Assembly: GCA_964236465.1 (NCBI GenBank)
Contig: CAXSBZ010000009.1
Coordinates: 1 to 64,000 of the forward strand
Direction of reading: 5' to 3'
Source of the DNA: Mucilaginibacter_A sp964236465
GTDB taxonomy: Bacteria > Bacteroidota > Bacteroidia > Sphingobacteriales > Sphingobacteriaceae
DNA: 64,000 bases
The notes under the pieces were generated by a model. The model had not been told where the DNA came from. It ran no database searches and worked only from the letters and a program-made list of their open reading frames with translations. The position numbers and the translations under genes were made by a program. The stretch's first letter is position 1. Each line of letters begins with the position of its first letter. Positions 53,713 to 63,412 of the stretch are shown here, one piece after another.

Positions 53713-53871
53713 AGCCTGTTTAAATTTATACAATAAAAAATGCCAATGCTTCTTTTACCCTATAAAAATTGGTGTTTGCATCAATCTAAATAAATCAAAA
53801 ATAAAATACTTACCAATTTTTAGGTGATAAAAGAAGCATAGAAATCTTAATAAGTAAATTTTAAACAGGCT
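53713..53871. repeat. Full-length nested palindromic repeat
   Basis: Outer arms AGCCTGTTTAAATTTA (53713-53728) and TAAATTTTAAACAGGCT (53855-53871); core 53746-53839 with both 12-mer tips. The core matches 58006-58101 along most of its length. Its right end touches the paoC-like stop codon. It fills the gap between two convergent genes. Confidence 0.9.
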
Positions 53872-56194
53872 ATAACAATTTATCCAACGTAATAGGTAAA
53901 CTTCTGATCCGTTTTCCGGTAGCCTGATAGATAGCGTTGGCAATGGCGGCAGCGGAGCCTGTGATACCTATCTCACCTACACTTTTAGCACCCAATGGCA
54001 TCAGCGGATCCGGTAAGTCTATGAAATAAATATCTATTTCGGGGATATCTGCATGGATTGGCATATGATACTCACTCAAGGTGGGGTTCATTAGCCGTCC
54101 GGTACGCTCATCAATTAAAGTTTCTTCCATTAATGCCATACCAATGCCCATAATAATTGCGCCTTTTAGTTGTGAAGTTGAGGTTTTTGGGTTAATGATC
54201 CTTCCGCAATCAAATGCTGATACAAAGCGTTTGACCTTAACCTGGCAGGTAATTGCATGCACATGGACTTCACAGAAATGGGCACCATACGAAGCCATTG
54301 AATATTTCATAGCGTCCATATTCTGTGCTGATGGCGTTGTTACTTCAAGAAACGGTAGCTCATGGCTGGATAAGATTACTTCAAATGTTTGGCCCACTTC
54401 CGGCTGCTGCTTTAAATATAACCCGCCAGCCCTGATTTCTACGTCATCGGCTTTTGCTTTTTTGAGCACCGAACCTTTTGTTTTTTTAGTTAGCTTCAAC
54501 AACTCTTTGGTAAGTTGTATAGCAGATTGCTGTATAGCAGAGCCTAATGCTGCCGTAGCCGCTGAGCCGGCCATGGCCCGTGATTCTGGCAAATCTGTAT
54601 CACCAAACACATATTGCACTTTTTCTAACGGAACACCAAACCGCTCGGCAATATGCTGTGATTGTATAGTGGCGACACCTACGCCCATTTCAATACTGGC
54701 CGTGGATACCCTTACCGTTCCATCGGCACTGATGCGGGTACGTACGGTTGCAGGCAGGAGTTGGGTAGGATAAAGAGCACTGGCTGTACCTGTGCCTATC
54801 AGCCAATCACCGTTACGAACCGAACCAGGTTCGGCACGTTTTGGATCCCAGCCAAACTTCCCGGCACCTAATGTAAAAGCTTCGCGCAGGTAACGGCTGG
54901 AGAACGGCATGCCATGTGTCGGGTCTTTCTCCGGTTCATTCAACATTCGCAGTGTAATTGGGTCCATGTTCAGCTTCCAGGCCAATTCATCCATAGCAGA
55001 TTCCAGGGCAAAGGAACCAGGGCTTTCGCCTGGCGCGCGTTTGAAGGAATTTTGCACCATATCAAGCCGTACTGTTTTTTGCCAGATATTGACGTTCGGT
55101 ACTACATACATATGCCGGGCTATCAGAGAGAACTGCTCGGCAAAAACGTCTTTTGTGCAGGTGGTATAACCGGTGTGGATAAGGGAAGTAAGCTTGCCAT
55201 CAGTTGTAGCGCCTAAAGCTACCCGTTGCTCCGTCAGGGTACGGCCACCAACGGTATAATTAACGGATGCACGCGGCAAAGTATATTTTACCGGCCGTCC
55301 GGTAAGTTTGGCTGCCGCTGCGGCTAAAGGTACATTGCTCCAAATGGCGGCTTTGGCACCAAAACCACCACCAACAAACGTGGTGATCACCCGTACATTT
55401 TCACCTTTCAGGCCGAACACCTCCATTAGCGTTTCTTTGGCCCCTACCGGGTATTGGGTAGAGTCGTATATTTTTAAATAGGTATCACCTTCCCATATTG
55501 CGATAGTTGCATGCGGCTCCATCGCATTTTGATTCTCCTTTGCTGTATGATAGGTTTCATCTACAATGACCGCAGATATTTTGAGCTCACCTTCTGCATC
55601 ACCAATTTTTAATTCGGAAGGCTGCAAGGCTACATTGTCAGGGATTTGTGCATTCGGTTTACCTGTGGTAAAGGACAATGCAGGATTGCCTAACTGATAG
55701 CCTACTTCTACCAATGCGGCAGCAAAAGCAGCCGCTTCCGGGGTTTCTGCCACTACCAATGCCACCACTTGTCCGTTCCAAAAAATCTCACTTGATTGCA
55801 TGACCGGCAGTGTGGTAGAAGGCCCGGCTAAAGGGTTTGCCAGGCTTACAATGTAAGCATTTTTGGGTGCTTTCATTTTGGGCGCATTCAAATGTGTCAT
55901 AACTGTCAATACACCCGGTACCCGCAATGCTGCTTCTGTACTGATATGCGTAATTGTTCCTTTGGCAATGGTACTATGCACAGGTGCTGCATAAGTTAAC
56001 TGATCAATCTGATGCTCTGCCGTATATTTAGCTCCGCCGGTTACTTTCAAACGGCCGTCTACCCTGGATATGGGTTTGCCAATAAAACCAGCCTTTTCCT
56101 GAAGCGGGTCTTCTGCATGATCAGGTGTAAATTTGGCTACCGTTTCCATCACAGTTGTCAGCGCTTCTGTTACTTTAGCTTTCAGTTTTGACAT
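53870..56194 (-). CDS. paoC: Aldehyde oxidoreductase, molybdenum-binding subunit (PaoC-like)
   Basis: 774 residues of the xanthine-dehydrogenase family large subunit. It binds the molybdenum cofactor and hydroxylates aldehydes. VGGGFGAKAAI and the C-terminal KSVGEIGITGSAAAIANAI with the catalytic glutamate are present, with PGESPGSFALESAMDELA between. Third gene of the operon, 45 bp after the FAD subunit. An XdhC/PaoD-type cofactor-insertion gene is not in the window. Confidence 0.9.
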   Translation of the reverse strand: MSKLKAKVTEALTTVMETVAKFTPDHAEDPLQEKAGFIGKPISRVDGRLKVTGGAKYTAEHQIDQLTYAAPVHSTIAKGTITHISTEAALRVPGVLTVMTHLNAPKMKAPKNAYIVSLANPLAGPSTTLPVMQSSEIFWNGQVVALVVAETPEAAAFAAALVEVGYQLGNPALSFTTGKPNAQIPDNVALQPSELKIGDAEGELKISAVIVDETYHTAKENQNAMEPHATIAIWEGDTYLKIYDSTQYPVGAKETLMEVFGLKGENVRVITTFVGGGFGAKAAIWSNVPLAAAAAKLTGRPVKYTLPRASVNYTVGGRTLTEQRVALGATTDGKLTSLIHTGYTTCTKDVFAEQFSLIARHMYVVPNVNIWQKTVRLDMVQNSFKRAPGESPGSFALESAMDELAWKLNMDPITLRMLNEPEKDPTHGMPFSSRYLREAFTLGAGKFGWDPKRAEPGSVRNGDWLIGTGTASALYPTQLLPATVRTRISADGTVRVSTASIEMGVGVATIQSQHIAERFGVPLEKVQYVFGDTDLPESRAMAGSAATAALGSAIQQSAIQLTKELLKLTKKTKGSVLKKAKADDVEIRAGGLYLKQQPEVGQTFEVILSSHELPFLEVTTPSAQNMDAMKYSMASYGAHFCEVHVHAITCQVKVKRFVSAFDCGRIINPKTSTSQLKGAIIMGIGMALMEETLIDERTGRLMNPTLSEYHMPIHADIPEIDIYFIDLPDPLMPLGAKSVGEIGITGSAAAIANAIYQATGKRIRSLPITLDKLL

Positions 56195-56239
56195 AATAGG
56201 TAAATAGCATTTAACTTAAGTATTTATAAAGTTTTGATT

Positions 56240-57232
56240 TTATTGGTCTGCTTTTTCTAATGCTGAATTTAACGACATTACGATAGCACGCTTGGCCAGT
56301 TCAATTTTAAAGGTGTTATCGCCGTAGCCTTTGGCTTCTTTCAATAACGCAGTGGCCAGCAGCTCAAAGCTTTCTGTTGTTGCCGGCTTGCCTGTTACCA
56401 TTGCTTCCGCTTGCTTGTCGCGCCAGGGCTTGTGGGCTACCCCGCCTAAAGCTACGCGGATATCTTTTATTGTATAGTTCTCCACCTCAAGGGCTGCAGC
56501 TACAGAAACCAGGGCAAAAGCATACGATTGCCGGTCCCGGATTTTTAGGTAATGCGCTGTTTTGTTCAGCCGGTTCGGTGGCAGATCAATAGAAGAGATC
56601 AACTCATCCGGGTGCAGGTTGTTGTCCAGTTGCGGCGTGTCTGCCGGAAGGCGGTGAAAATCTGCAAAATCTATGGTGCGCTCACCTAAAGGGCCGGTAA
56701 CATTTACCCGGGCATCCAGTGCAGCCAGTGCCACGCACATATCGGAAGGGTGAGTGGCTATGCATTGTTCGCTGGTACCAAGGATGGCATGGATGCGGTT
56801 AAATCCGTTAATAGCACTACAGCCACTGCCTGGGTTTCGCTTATTGCAGGGCGCGGAGGTATCATAAAAATAGTAGCAGCGTGTACGCTGCATTAAATTG
56901 CCGCCGTTGGTTGCTTTATTACGCAGTTGCGCCGAGGCACCTGCCAATATAGCTTCGGATACTAAAGGATAGCGCTTCACTAACTGTTCATTCCAGGCTG
57001 TATTTGCATTTGTGGCTAACGCCCCGAGCCGCAGACCACCATCCGGCAATTCTTCGATATTTGCAAGCGGTAAACGACTGATATCAATGAGATGCGCAGG
57101 GCCTTCAACATGCTCCTTCATCAAATCAAGCAGGTTAGTGCCGCCCGCAATAAACCTGGAATTGGGTTTTTCTATCAAGTTGATGACTGCTTGAGCCGGG
57201 TCGGAAGCCCGTTGATAAGTAAATTTATACAT
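56240..57232 (-). CDS. paoB: Aldehyde oxidoreductase, FAD/[4Fe-4S] subunit (PaoB-like)
   Basis: 330 residues. FAD-binding loop FIAGGTNLLDLMKEH and TNGGNLMQRTRCYYF; the insert with four cysteines (RC, PCNKR, GSGCS, EQC) matches the extra [4Fe-4S] cluster known for the PaoB group. It passes electrons from the 2Fe-2S subunit to FAD. Overlaps the 2Fe-2S gene by 8 bp. Confidence 0.9.
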   Translation of the reverse strand: MYKFTYQRASDPAQAVINLIEKPNSRFIAGGTNLLDLMKEHVEGPAHLIDISRLPLANIEELPDGGLRLGALATNANTAWNEQLVKRYPLVSEAILAGASAQLRNKATNGGNLMQRTRCYYFYDTSAPCNKRNPGSGCSAINGFNRIHAILGTSEQCIATHPSDMCVALAALDARVNVTGPLGERTIDFADFHRLPADTPQLDNNLHPDELISSIDLPPNRLNKTAHYLKIRDRQSYAFALVSVAAALEVENYTIKDIRVALGGVAHKPWRDKQAEAMVTGKPATTESFELLATALLKEAKGYGDNTFKIELAKRAIVMSLNSALEKADQ

Positions 57233-57737
57233 TTTGCATTTCTTCTTTTACCTGCACAATGGCAGCAATAATCTGATTGTAAGCCCCGCAGCGGCAAATA
57301 TTACCGCTCATCATGTCTTTCATCAGCTCACGCGTGTGAGCTTTGTCTTCATTAATCATTCCGATAGCAGAACAAATCTGTCCGGATGTACAGTAGCCGC
57401 ATTGAAAAGCATCATGCTCAATAAACGCCTGTTGTAACGGATGCAATTCATCTCCGCCCGCAATACCTTCAATGGTCGTTATTTTGCAGTCATCAGACAT
57501 TATGGCCAATGTAAGGCAGGAATTAATCCGCGTACCATCAATTAAAACAGTGCAGGCACCACATTGCCCGCGGTCGCAGCCTTTTTTGGTTCCGGTAAGC
57601 CCAAGGTATTCCCTTAAAGCATCAAGCAAACTGACAGAAGGATCGAGCTGTAAGTTATACGATTGATTGTTGATATTTAATACCACTAAGAAAGTGTTTG
57701 GTAAAGAAAGACTACTTGCAACGTTTTGGTTTGTCAT
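57225..57737 (-). CDS. paoA: Aldehyde oxidoreductase, [2Fe-2S] subunit (PaoA-like)
   Basis: 170 residues from ATG 57737. Plant-type cluster in GCDRGQCGACTV and INSC, second cluster in QCGYCTSGQ and NICRCGAY. It lacks the Tat signal present in E. coli PaoA, so the enzyme may stay in the cytoplasm. First gene of the operon. Confidence 0.92.
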   Translation of the reverse strand: MTNQNVASSLSLPNTFLVVLNINNQSYNLQLDPSVSLLDALREYLGLTGTKKGCDRGQCGACTVLIDGTRINSCLTLAIMSDDCKITTIEGIAGGDELHPLQQAFIEHDAFQCGYCTSGQICSAIGMINEDKAHTRELMKDMMSGNICRCGAYNQIIAAIVQVKEEMQNV

Positions 57738-58294
57738 GATATTTATGGTTGCTTTTTGTTGTGAGCAGATATAGTAATCAAAATTAAAGCATTCCTTAAA
57801 CAAGCAGTAAAACAAATCAAACTAAAAATTATACTTTTCAACTATAACTATACTATTTTTTGTATTTACTAATAAACAGGTACTTATTGCATTAAGCATG
57901 CAAGGCAATCAAGGGTAAACCACTGTAACGCAATACCCAAAAAAAAGGAACCAAACATTTTAAATATTTAGAGCCTGTGCAAACTTATTCAGGGGAAAAA
58001 CCTAAATGCTTCTTTTATGCTATAAAAACTAGTGTTTGCATCCAGTTTAAATAAACCAAAAAATAAAAGTTTACCAATTTTTTAGGTGGTAAAAGAAGCA
58101 AAAAAAAATAAATTGAATAAAAATTTATAATGCTTCTTTTATGCCTGTAAATTCTGTTTTTAAATACCTCGTTGGTATAAAAAGTATAATAAACCAATAC
58201 GGATTTCACAGTTGTAACTAAAACGTTTTTTAATTCTTTTAACTTGTCAAAAGGTTAAAAACCCTAGTCCGTATTCAAGTTTAATTTGATACAA
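57738..58294. other. Gene-free gap of ~550 bp
   Basis: Contains the promoter region of the aldehyde-oxidoreductase operon and two repeat blocks (58006-58141). No gene is convincing. Confidence 0.5.
58006..58141. repeat. Palindromic repeat pair plus an extra tip
   Basis: ATGCTTCTTTTA (58006-58017) and TAAAAGAAGCAA (58090-58101), 96 bp; a further ATGCTTCTTTTA (58130-58141) follows with inner flank CTGTAAATTCTG. The core resembles 53746-53839 closely, including GTGTTTGCATC and TACCAATTTTT. Confidence 0.85.
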
Positions 58295-59161
58295 TTAACG
58301 AATAAATATTTTAGTTACTTCAGCAATCAAATCTTGGATTACTTCCAACGATTTTACTATTTTATCGTGTCCAACTTCATTGTAATTTTTATTTTTAATA
58401 GATGGATGAAAATTTAAAAATTCTTTAAGATAGCTATAAGGCGCAACTTTATCTTTTTGATCATACGCTATCCAATGGTTAAGCTTTTGATTAATAGGAT
58501 AAAAATTATTAAAGTTAAATGAAGAGGCTTGTAGTTGAAATTTTTCTTCAAAATCTTTGAAAAAACTATTTTGAATATTTTGTGAAACTTCGGCTGCATT
58601 CATGCTCATTTCAAAATTTTCTTTCAGTCTAATTAATGGTGCAATGCTGATTAGTAAGGAAGGAAAAAGCATCATTTCTTTCATAGCAATTAGATTTGCC
58701 ATGGCACCCAAAGAATGGCCGATAATAATATCAGGTTTGCCAAAATGCTGAACAATTGCTTTGATCGCGGATACATACACTATTAAATTAGAAAGTTCTC
58801 CCTCCGAGCTTCCATTTCCAGGCGCATCAAAAGCAATAATTTCTACGTCTTTTAGGTTAGCAATCGCCGCAATCATTTCTGAGAAATCTACCGCTTTGGA
58901 TCCCCAGCCATGCGTAATCAACACTTTATGCTTTCCGTTTCCCCACTTAAAACCGTTAAACTTTAAATCTTTACCGGTGAAAAATTCATCTGCAACACTT
59001 AAACTAAAAGGCGTTGCCGTAGATAAAAACTGTTCTTGTTGTAAGCGCAAAGGCATTTTTGGAGCATAGCAAATCAGCTGCCACAACAATTCATCCTGAT
59101 CCTGAAAAGCAACGTTGGAATTTGCTTTAACCTGAGCAACAATTTGTTTCAACTTCTTCAT
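58295..59161 (-). CDS. Alpha/beta hydrolase
   Basis: 288 residues. THGWGSKAVDF as oxyanion loop, nucleophile IIGHSLGAMANL, late histidine in EVGHDKI. No signal peptide. Low G+C. Substrate unknown. Confidence 0.8.
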   Translation of the reverse strand: MKKLKQIVAQVKANSNVAFQDQDELLWQLICYAPKMPLRLQQEQFLSTATPFSLSVADEFFTGKDLKFNGFKWGNGKHKVLITHGWGSKAVDFSEMIAAIANLKDVEIIAFDAPGNGSSEGELSNLIVYVSAIKAIVQHFGKPDIIIGHSLGAMANLIAMKEMMLFPSLLISIAPLIRLKENFEMSMNAAEVSQNIQNSFFKDFEEKFQLQASSFNFNNFYPINQKLNHWIAYDQKDKVAPYSYLKEFLNFHPSIKNKNYNEVGHDKIVKSLEVIQDLIAEVTKIFIR

Positions 59162-59291
59162 AAAAACAAAATGAATTATTAAATAAAAATGTCATTAAAT
59201 ATTAAAAAAACGGGAATTACAGTTATTTAGGCTGATTTGCTTTTCAGGGTTTATACAGCTTATTTATTAAGAAAAATTGGTTTTCGGAACA

Positions 59292-59356
59292 ATGCTTCTT
59301 TTACCATGCCTTTTTCAGAAACCACTATCCCAAAAAAACATCGATAAAAGAAGCAT
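59292..59356. repeat. Palindromic repeat pair, short form (65 bp)
   Basis: ATGCTTCTTTTA (59292-59303) and TAAAAGAAGCAT (59345-59356), 12 bp from the stop of the carboxylesterase gene. Confidence 0.85.
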
Positions 59357-59367
59357 TGAATCACAAA

Positions 59368-61008
59368 CTATTTCTGATAGATCTGATCCAGAAACAAATA
59401 ACGGCTATGGTGCTGATCTTTTTCCTGCTGGGTTTGCAAACCAATATTCATGTATGGAAAATTAACGTTTTTATTGAGGGAAGGCCAGGCTGGCAAACTT
59501 CCGCTGTTTGGGTTACCGGTTTTTACAAAGTTGGCAAAGTATTGCAGCATGGTCTCGGATATTTTGTAATCTTCTGTTGTCCAAGCATATACTTTGTTTG
59601 TGGCCAGGTTTCCCATCGCATATTCAATCTCAAAAGCATGTGGCGCACCAACTGCGGCAACTGGTGCTTTAACAACAGCAGGAGCAGCGTTTTTAGTGAT
59701 CCCGCCTGCCAAACCGGGTGTGGCGTTGGTAAATTCACTCGTCATTGGTGGTTTTGGTTTAGAAAAAATATACCGATAAGTTGGCTGTCCGCTGGTTTTG
59801 GCGTGTAGATCAAGCCATTTCCAAGTGCTGTAAACAATAAAGCGGTCGCTGGCCAAAGCGGTTGCTGATTGGATCACTTCTTCCTGCGTTTTGCCCGGAT
59901 ACAATTTCAAAACCGCATCGCTTTTCTCCGCATAAAGCTGTTTTAGTTTGTTTGCATAATTCTCCGGCGTTGGCGCGTCTCCGCCCAATAACGACTGATA
60001 TTGCACTTCAGTAGAATTCCAGCCAGCCAGCAAGGGAACATGTGCTTGTTCGCCTGCCTCAAAAATTTTGACCGGCAGTTTCGGGAAGAAATAACCATCC
60101 ACTGCAGCACTCACACTAAAAGCACCGGGCTGGGAAGCGGCATCCAACAGATCATTTGCAGACAAGGCCCGCAAAGCCGAAAGTGAAGTTGCATTTGCTT
60201 TTTGGGCGAAAGTAACACCTTTGTTTTCAGCTTGTTCTAACGAAACCGGAGCAGCAGTTGGGTTGATCATCGCACCACTTTCGCCAATGGCACCGGCAAT
60301 CAGGTTTTTGGATAAAGGAGAAGCCATTTGCGCAAAAACTGAAATCGAACCGGCAGATTCTCCGGCAATCGTCACCCGTTTCGGGTCGCCGCCAAAAGCT
60401 TCAATATTTTGCTGCACCCATTTTAAAGCCGCATTTTGGTCCATCAAACCATAATTTCCGGAAGCGTGGTGCGGCGATTCTTTGGTGAGTTCCGGGTGCG
60501 CCAGAAACCCAAAAACGCCCAGCCGATAATTTACAGTGAGCGTAACGATGCCTTTTTTAGCCATACTTTCTCCGTCATACCGCGCTTCCGATCCGTCTCC
60601 GGCCACAAATCCTCCTCCAAAAAAATAAACCAGCACGGGCAGTTTTTCTTTGAAAGTTTTAGCTGGCGTCCACACATTTAAAAACAAACAATCCTCGCTC
60701 ATGCCGGACGAGCGGAAAAGCATATCGCCAAAAATCTTTTTCTGCATGGCATTGGCACCAAAATGATCTGCTTTGCGCACATCAACCCAGTTTTCGGGCG
60801 GCTGCGGTTCTTTCCAGCGCAAATCGCCAACGGGAGCTTTGGCAAACGGAATGCCTTTGAAACTTCGGATGCCGGCAATTTCGGTTCCCTCCAAAATTCC
60901 GTTTCGAACTTTTACCTGTACAGGCGGTGCTTGAGGTGAATTATTTTGTGCGAATAAGGCAAGCGGCGCAAATTGTACGGCTGCCAGCAAAAGGTGAATG
61001 AGTTTCAT
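59368..61008 (-). CDS. Type B carboxylesterase
   Basis: 546 residues. Signal peptide to LFAQ; family block EDCLFLNVWTP; oxyanion FFGGGFVAGD; nucleophile GESAGSISVF; late histidine in GAPHAFEIEY. Exported esterase of broad substrate range; the natural substrate is unknown. Confidence 0.9.
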   Translation of the reverse strand: MKLIHLLLAAVQFAPLALFAQNNSPQAPPVQVKVRNGILEGTEIAGIRSFKGIPFAKAPVGDLRWKEPQPPENWVDVRKADHFGANAMQKKIFGDMLFRSSGMSEDCLFLNVWTPAKTFKEKLPVLVYFFGGGFVAGDGSEARYDGESMAKKGIVTLTVNYRLGVFGFLAHPELTKESPHHASGNYGLMDQNAALKWVQQNIEAFGGDPKRVTIAGESAGSISVFAQMASPLSKNLIAGAIGESGAMINPTAAPVSLEQAENKGVTFAQKANATSLSALRALSANDLLDAASQPGAFSVSAAVDGYFFPKLPVKIFEAGEQAHVPLLAGWNSTEVQYQSLLGGDAPTPENYANKLKQLYAEKSDAVLKLYPGKTQEEVIQSATALASDRFIVYSTWKWLDLHAKTSGQPTYRYIFSKPKPPMTSEFTNATPGLAGGITKNAAPAVVKAPVAAVGAPHAFEIEYAMGNLATNKVYAWTTEDYKISETMLQYFANFVKTGNPNSGSLPAWPSLNKNVNFPYMNIGLQTQQEKDQHHSRYLFLDQIYQK

Positions 61009-61098
61009 ATTATCAGGTTTTATTACTTAAATCAGGTTTAGGGCGATGCAGTAAGCGGATGCAAGATACCTATTGATGGCTTAATTAAAAAAGGTTGA

Positions 61099-61110
61099 TA
61101 AAAGAAGCAT
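61099..61110 (-). repeat. 12-mer upstream of the carboxylesterase
   Basis: TAAAAGAAGCAT preceded by TTGA, in the divergent promoter region between carboxylesterase and the GH1-RmlD gene. Confidence 0.8.
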
Positions 61111-61200
61111 CATTCAGCACTTTCCAGTATTAACAAAAACCAAAAGCCGGCAAAAAAGTTAAATAATCCAGTTTATCAATTTTAACACTTTAAAAAAAGG

Positions 61201-63402
61201 ATGGATATGCTTATTCAAAAACCAATAGAAATCTGGGGCGGAATAGAAGCTACGATAAACCGGGTAGGAAATAATTATTTGGATCAATCTGAATATTCCG
61301 GGCATTATCAACGGGAAGAGGATATTGATTTGATTGCCTCGCTGGGCATCAAAATGCTCCGTTATCCTGTTTTGTGGGAAAAACATCAGCCTCAAAAAAA
61401 TACGTTTATCGATTGGACTTTCACTGAAAAAAACCTACTTCGCTTAAAAGAATTAAAAGTTGAACCGATAGCCGGACTGGTGCACCATGGAAGCGGGCCA
61501 AAGTTTGTTAATTTTTTTGATGGCAGTTTTGAATCAGGCGTTGCAGCTTATGCCAAACTAGTTGCAGGCAAATTTCCCTGGTTGGAATATTACACGCCCA
61601 TTAACGAACCGCTGACAACAGCGCGGTTTTGCGGTTTGTACGGCCATTGGTATCCGCATGAAAGCAACGAATACTGTTTTTATAAGATACTTTTAAGTGA
61701 ATGCAAGGCAACGGTAATGGCCATGAAAGCAGTTAGGGAAATTAATCCTGATGCCAAACTCATCCAAACGGAAGATTTGGGAAAAGTTTACAGCACACCT
61801 TTATTACAATATCAGGCTGATTTTGAAAATGAACGCCGGTGGTTGTCTTACGATCTAATTACCGGAACTTTGACACCTGAAAAAACTATGTGGGGTTTTT
61901 TGCTGCATGTTGGCATTCGGGAAGAAGAATTACGGTATTTTCTCGAAAATAACTGCAAGCCGCACATTGCAGGCTTTAATTATTACATTACTTCCGAACG
62001 TTATTTGGATGAAAACCTGCATCGGTATCCCAACCATGTTCATGGTGGCAACGGCAGGCATAATTATGCTGATGTAGAAGTAGTTAGGGTGCCTTATACT
62101 AAGGAAACTGGTCCGCTTGTGCTGATTGGGGAAGCATGGAAACGGTTTGGCTTGCCCATAGCGATTACAGAATGCCATATCCATTGCACCCGCGAAGAGC
62201 AAATGCGCTGGTTTAATGATTTGTGGGAAACCTTGAATCAATTAAGAGCAGAAGGCATTGATATACGCGCCCTTACCGCATGGGCATTATTGGGAACCTA
62301 TGGTTGGAACGCATTAGTAACCAAACCCCGGGGAGTGTATGAATCGGGGGTTTTTAATTTAAGATCGGGCAAACCCCGGCCAACAGCTATTGCCATGATG
62401 ATGCAAAAACTGGCAAAAAACAACGTTTATGAGCACCCAGTATTAAAAGCAGATGGCTGGTGGAAACAGGAAAAGAGGATTGCCTATCCTGATCATTCGG
62501 TTTCGCATCATAAAAGCAGAAAGCTTATGCCGGAAACCCAGCCTCTTTTAATACTTGGAAATTTTGAAATGATCGGGACAGGGTTCAGCAAGATTTGCGA
62601 AGAGCGAAATATTCATTCCATCTTGCTGAGTAATATTGATTTAGATTTAAACAACAGAGAAACAATAGAAGAAATCATCCGAAAATTTAATCCATGGGCA
62701 ATTGTAAACACAGCAGATTTTGTATCCGTAGAAAAAGCAGAAAAAAACCTTGAAGAATGCCTAAAAATCAACTGTGAAATACCAGTGCTTTTAGCCGAAG
62801 TATGTAAAAAGCATAGTATTAAACTACTTACTTTTTTTTCGGAAACGGTATTTGATGGCAGTAAAAATTCTGCTTACACAGAAAGTGGTTTTGTTGCAAC
62901 CTTAAATGTATATAGCCAAAGCAAAGTTTTACTAAAAGAAAACATATTGAAAGCTAATCCTGAAAGCTTAATTATCCGTACCGGTTCTTGTTTCAGTTGT
63001 TGGGAAAATACCAGCCTGGTATCCGCCATTTTTAACCTGCTAAAAGAAGCACGGCCAATTACCGTTGCACGCGATTTGTTTTTTTCGCTTACTTATATTC
63101 CCGATCTGGTTCACGAAAGCCTGAACATGCTGCTGGATAATGAATGCGGTATTTTCCACGTGGCCAATACCGGAAATACAACTGTTGCCGCATTGGCCCG
63201 CACAATAGCCGAACTTGCTTGGTTGGATAATTCGATGATTAAAGAAGTACCGGCAAACCAATCAAAGCAAGCCGTTCTGTTGCCACAAAATGCAGTTTTG
63301 CAAAGCGAAAAAGAAATACATTTGCCCGCTTTTGAAAGCGCGCTTCGGCATTATTTAGACGTTATCAGCCACACCGAACCAATAGAAGAAATTACAGTAT
63401 GA
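61201..63402 (+). CDS. GH1-like glycosidase fused to RmlD-like reductase
   Basis: 733 residues. The first ~420 look like a GH1/clan-A glycosidase, with acid/base Glu in PINEPLT (about residue 135) and nucleophile Glu in ITECHIH (about 323). From about residue 447 a Rossmann domain follows with a degenerate loop (ILGNFEMIG), FFSETVFDGS and VYSQSKVLLKE (YxxxK), the RmlD dTDP-4-ketorhamnose reductase type. No signal peptide. It may trim and reduce a glycoside inside the cell; function not known. Confidence 0.75.
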   Translation: MDMLIQKPIEIWGGIEATINRVGNNYLDQSEYSGHYQREEDIDLIASLGIKMLRYPVLWEKHQPQKNTFIDWTFTEKNLLRLKELKVEPIAGLVHHGSGPKFVNFFDGSFESGVAAYAKLVAGKFPWLEYYTPINEPLTTARFCGLYGHWYPHESNEYCFYKILLSECKATVMAMKAVREINPDAKLIQTEDLGKVYSTPLLQYQADFENERRWLSYDLITGTLTPEKTMWGFLLHVGIREEELRYFLENNCKPHIAGFNYYITSERYLDENLHRYPNHVHGGNGRHNYADVEVVRVPYTKETGPLVLIGEAWKRFGLPIAITECHIHCTREEQMRWFNDLWETLNQLRAEGIDIRALTAWALLGTYGWNALVTKPRGVYESGVFNLRSGKPRPTAIAMMMQKLAKNNVYEHPVLKADGWWKQEKRIAYPDHSVSHHKSRKLMPETQPLLILGNFEMIGTGFSKICEERNIHSILLSNIDLDLNNRETIEEIIRKFNPWAIVNTADFVSVEKAEKNLEECLKINCEIPVLLAEVCKKHSIKLLTFFSETVFDGSKNSAYTESGFVATLNVYSQSKVLLKENILKANPESLIIRTGSCFSCWENTSLVSAIFNLLKEARPITVARDLFFSLTYIPDLVHESLNMLLDNECGIFHVANTGNTTVAALARTIAELAWLDNSMIKEVPANQSKQAVLLPQNAVLQSEKEIHLPAFESALRHYLDVISHTEPIEEITV

Positions 63403-63412
63403 TAGGATTCCA

